A DNA stretch of 64,000 nucleotides from contig JANQRJ010000021.1 in the NCBI GenBank assembly GCA_028284635.1, positions 62,001-126,000 of the forward strand, in the 5' to 3' direction. Origin of the DNA: Pelagicoccus sp. (lineage in GTDB: Bacteria; Verrucomicrobiota; Verrucomicrobiia; Opitutales; Opitutaceae). The notes beneath the pieces are model-generated. The model ran no database searches and had not been told where the DNA came from. It worked only from the letters and a program-made list of their open reading frames with translations. Of this stretch, positions 63,794 to 64,000 are shown one piece after another. A program made the position numbers and the translations under genes. Numbering within the stretch: the stretch's first letter is position 1; each line of letters opens with the position of its first letter.

Positions 63794-64000
63794 GTAGCTT
63801 TATCGGTAATCGCCCCTGCGGGTGAGCTTCGCCCAAGAGCGCCCGAATCGCGCTGCGGACAGCGAGGCGCTCGCGGCTGTAGGTGACAATAAACGCGGCG
63901 CAATCGCGAGCGCGACTGCATTGGTAGGGCGCTCCGATGTGGGCGACGAAAACGCGACGGCCTTTCTGGCTGAGCAAATTGGCCAACTCGACGTCGCCCC
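63786..64000 (-). CDS. C-terminal end of a glycoside hydrolase family 3 enzyme (runs off right edge)
   Basis: The visible 70 or so residues (ELANLLSQKGRRVFVAHIGA, YSRERLAVRSAIRALLGEAH, PQGRLPIKLRG then stop) match the C-terminal domain of GH3 beta-glucosidase/beta-N-acetylhexosaminidase-like proteins, where aairALlGe..p.GkLPV is typical. The frame is open to base 64000. Which substrate it acts on cannot be told from this part. Confidence 0.65.
   Translation of the reverse strand, partial: GDVELANLLSQKGRRVFVAHIGAPYQCSRARDCAAFIVTYSRERLAVRSAIRALLGEAHPQGRLPIKLRG

Overview
The window looks like a bacterial chromosome of the Verrucomicrobiota (Opitutales/Puniceicoccales-like) carrying an integrated mobile element. 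This placement is inferred from gene content and style: a cobalamin-salvage operon, a Reg_prop/Y_Y_Y sensor kinase, a protein with four TonB-C repeats, GH20 and GH3 enzymes, PEP/VPDxG-CTERM signals and dense palindromic intergenic repeats. No 16S or marker comparison was possible.

Left chromosomal part (1-30189). After the tail of an unknown gene comes a + strand cobalamin cluster: PduO-type adenosyltransferase, Dph6-like PP-loop protein, BtuF-like binding protein and cobyric acid synthase. Then come a HAD phosphatase, a GH20 hexosaminidase-like enzyme, the four-repeat TonB-C protein, an FKBP lipoprotein, an 1100-residue sensor kinase, a thioredoxin-domain (DUF255) protein, two paralogous glycine-zipper lipoproteins, XseA and a TVP38 protein, a lone response regulator, a SirB1-like protein, AroE, a prepilin peptidase, HU, YgfZ, DAHP synthase behind an attenuator-like leader, malate dehydrogenase and an MscS channel. 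A complete tmRNA gene (ssrA) occupies 29828-30189. The intergenic regions hold nested palindromic repeats.

Mobile element (about 30190-62966, 32.8 kb). A 24-bp direct repeat of the ssrA 3' end (30166-30189 and 62943-62966) brackets it. An integrase/excisionase pair sits at the left end. The cargo includes a 1366-residue HigA-HTH/PD-(D/E)XK-like protein; a FimB-sized recombinase inside an 18-bp inverted repeat (a candidate DNA inversion switch); secreted, coiled-coil and VPDTG-CTERM proteins; ArdA; a nested P4-type integrase; and ParDE. Mobilisation genes are MobC, a relaxase, a candidate oriT and a VirD4/TraG-like coupling protein. The coupling-protein operon also encodes membrane/secreted proteins and a sigma factor. 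No type IV secretion channel genes are visible, so the element looks mobilisable rather than self-conjugative.

Right end of the element (56341-62336). An AT-rich cargo block ends in a three-gene operon: a divergent 2-hydroxyacid-dehydrogenase-like (Rossmann) protein, a protein with two ribbon-helix-helix-like segments, and a tandem KaiC/RecA-like ATPase whose second domain has a degenerate Walker A. A perfect 10-bp inverted repeat lies just upstream of the operon. I do not recognise this combination; together with the candidate inversion switch it is the best candidate for an undescribed system.

Right chromosomal part (62967-64000). There is a GIY-YIG protein preceded by a perfect inverted repeat, a decayed LamG/PEP-CTERM remnant and the C-terminal end of a GH3 enzyme running off the window.
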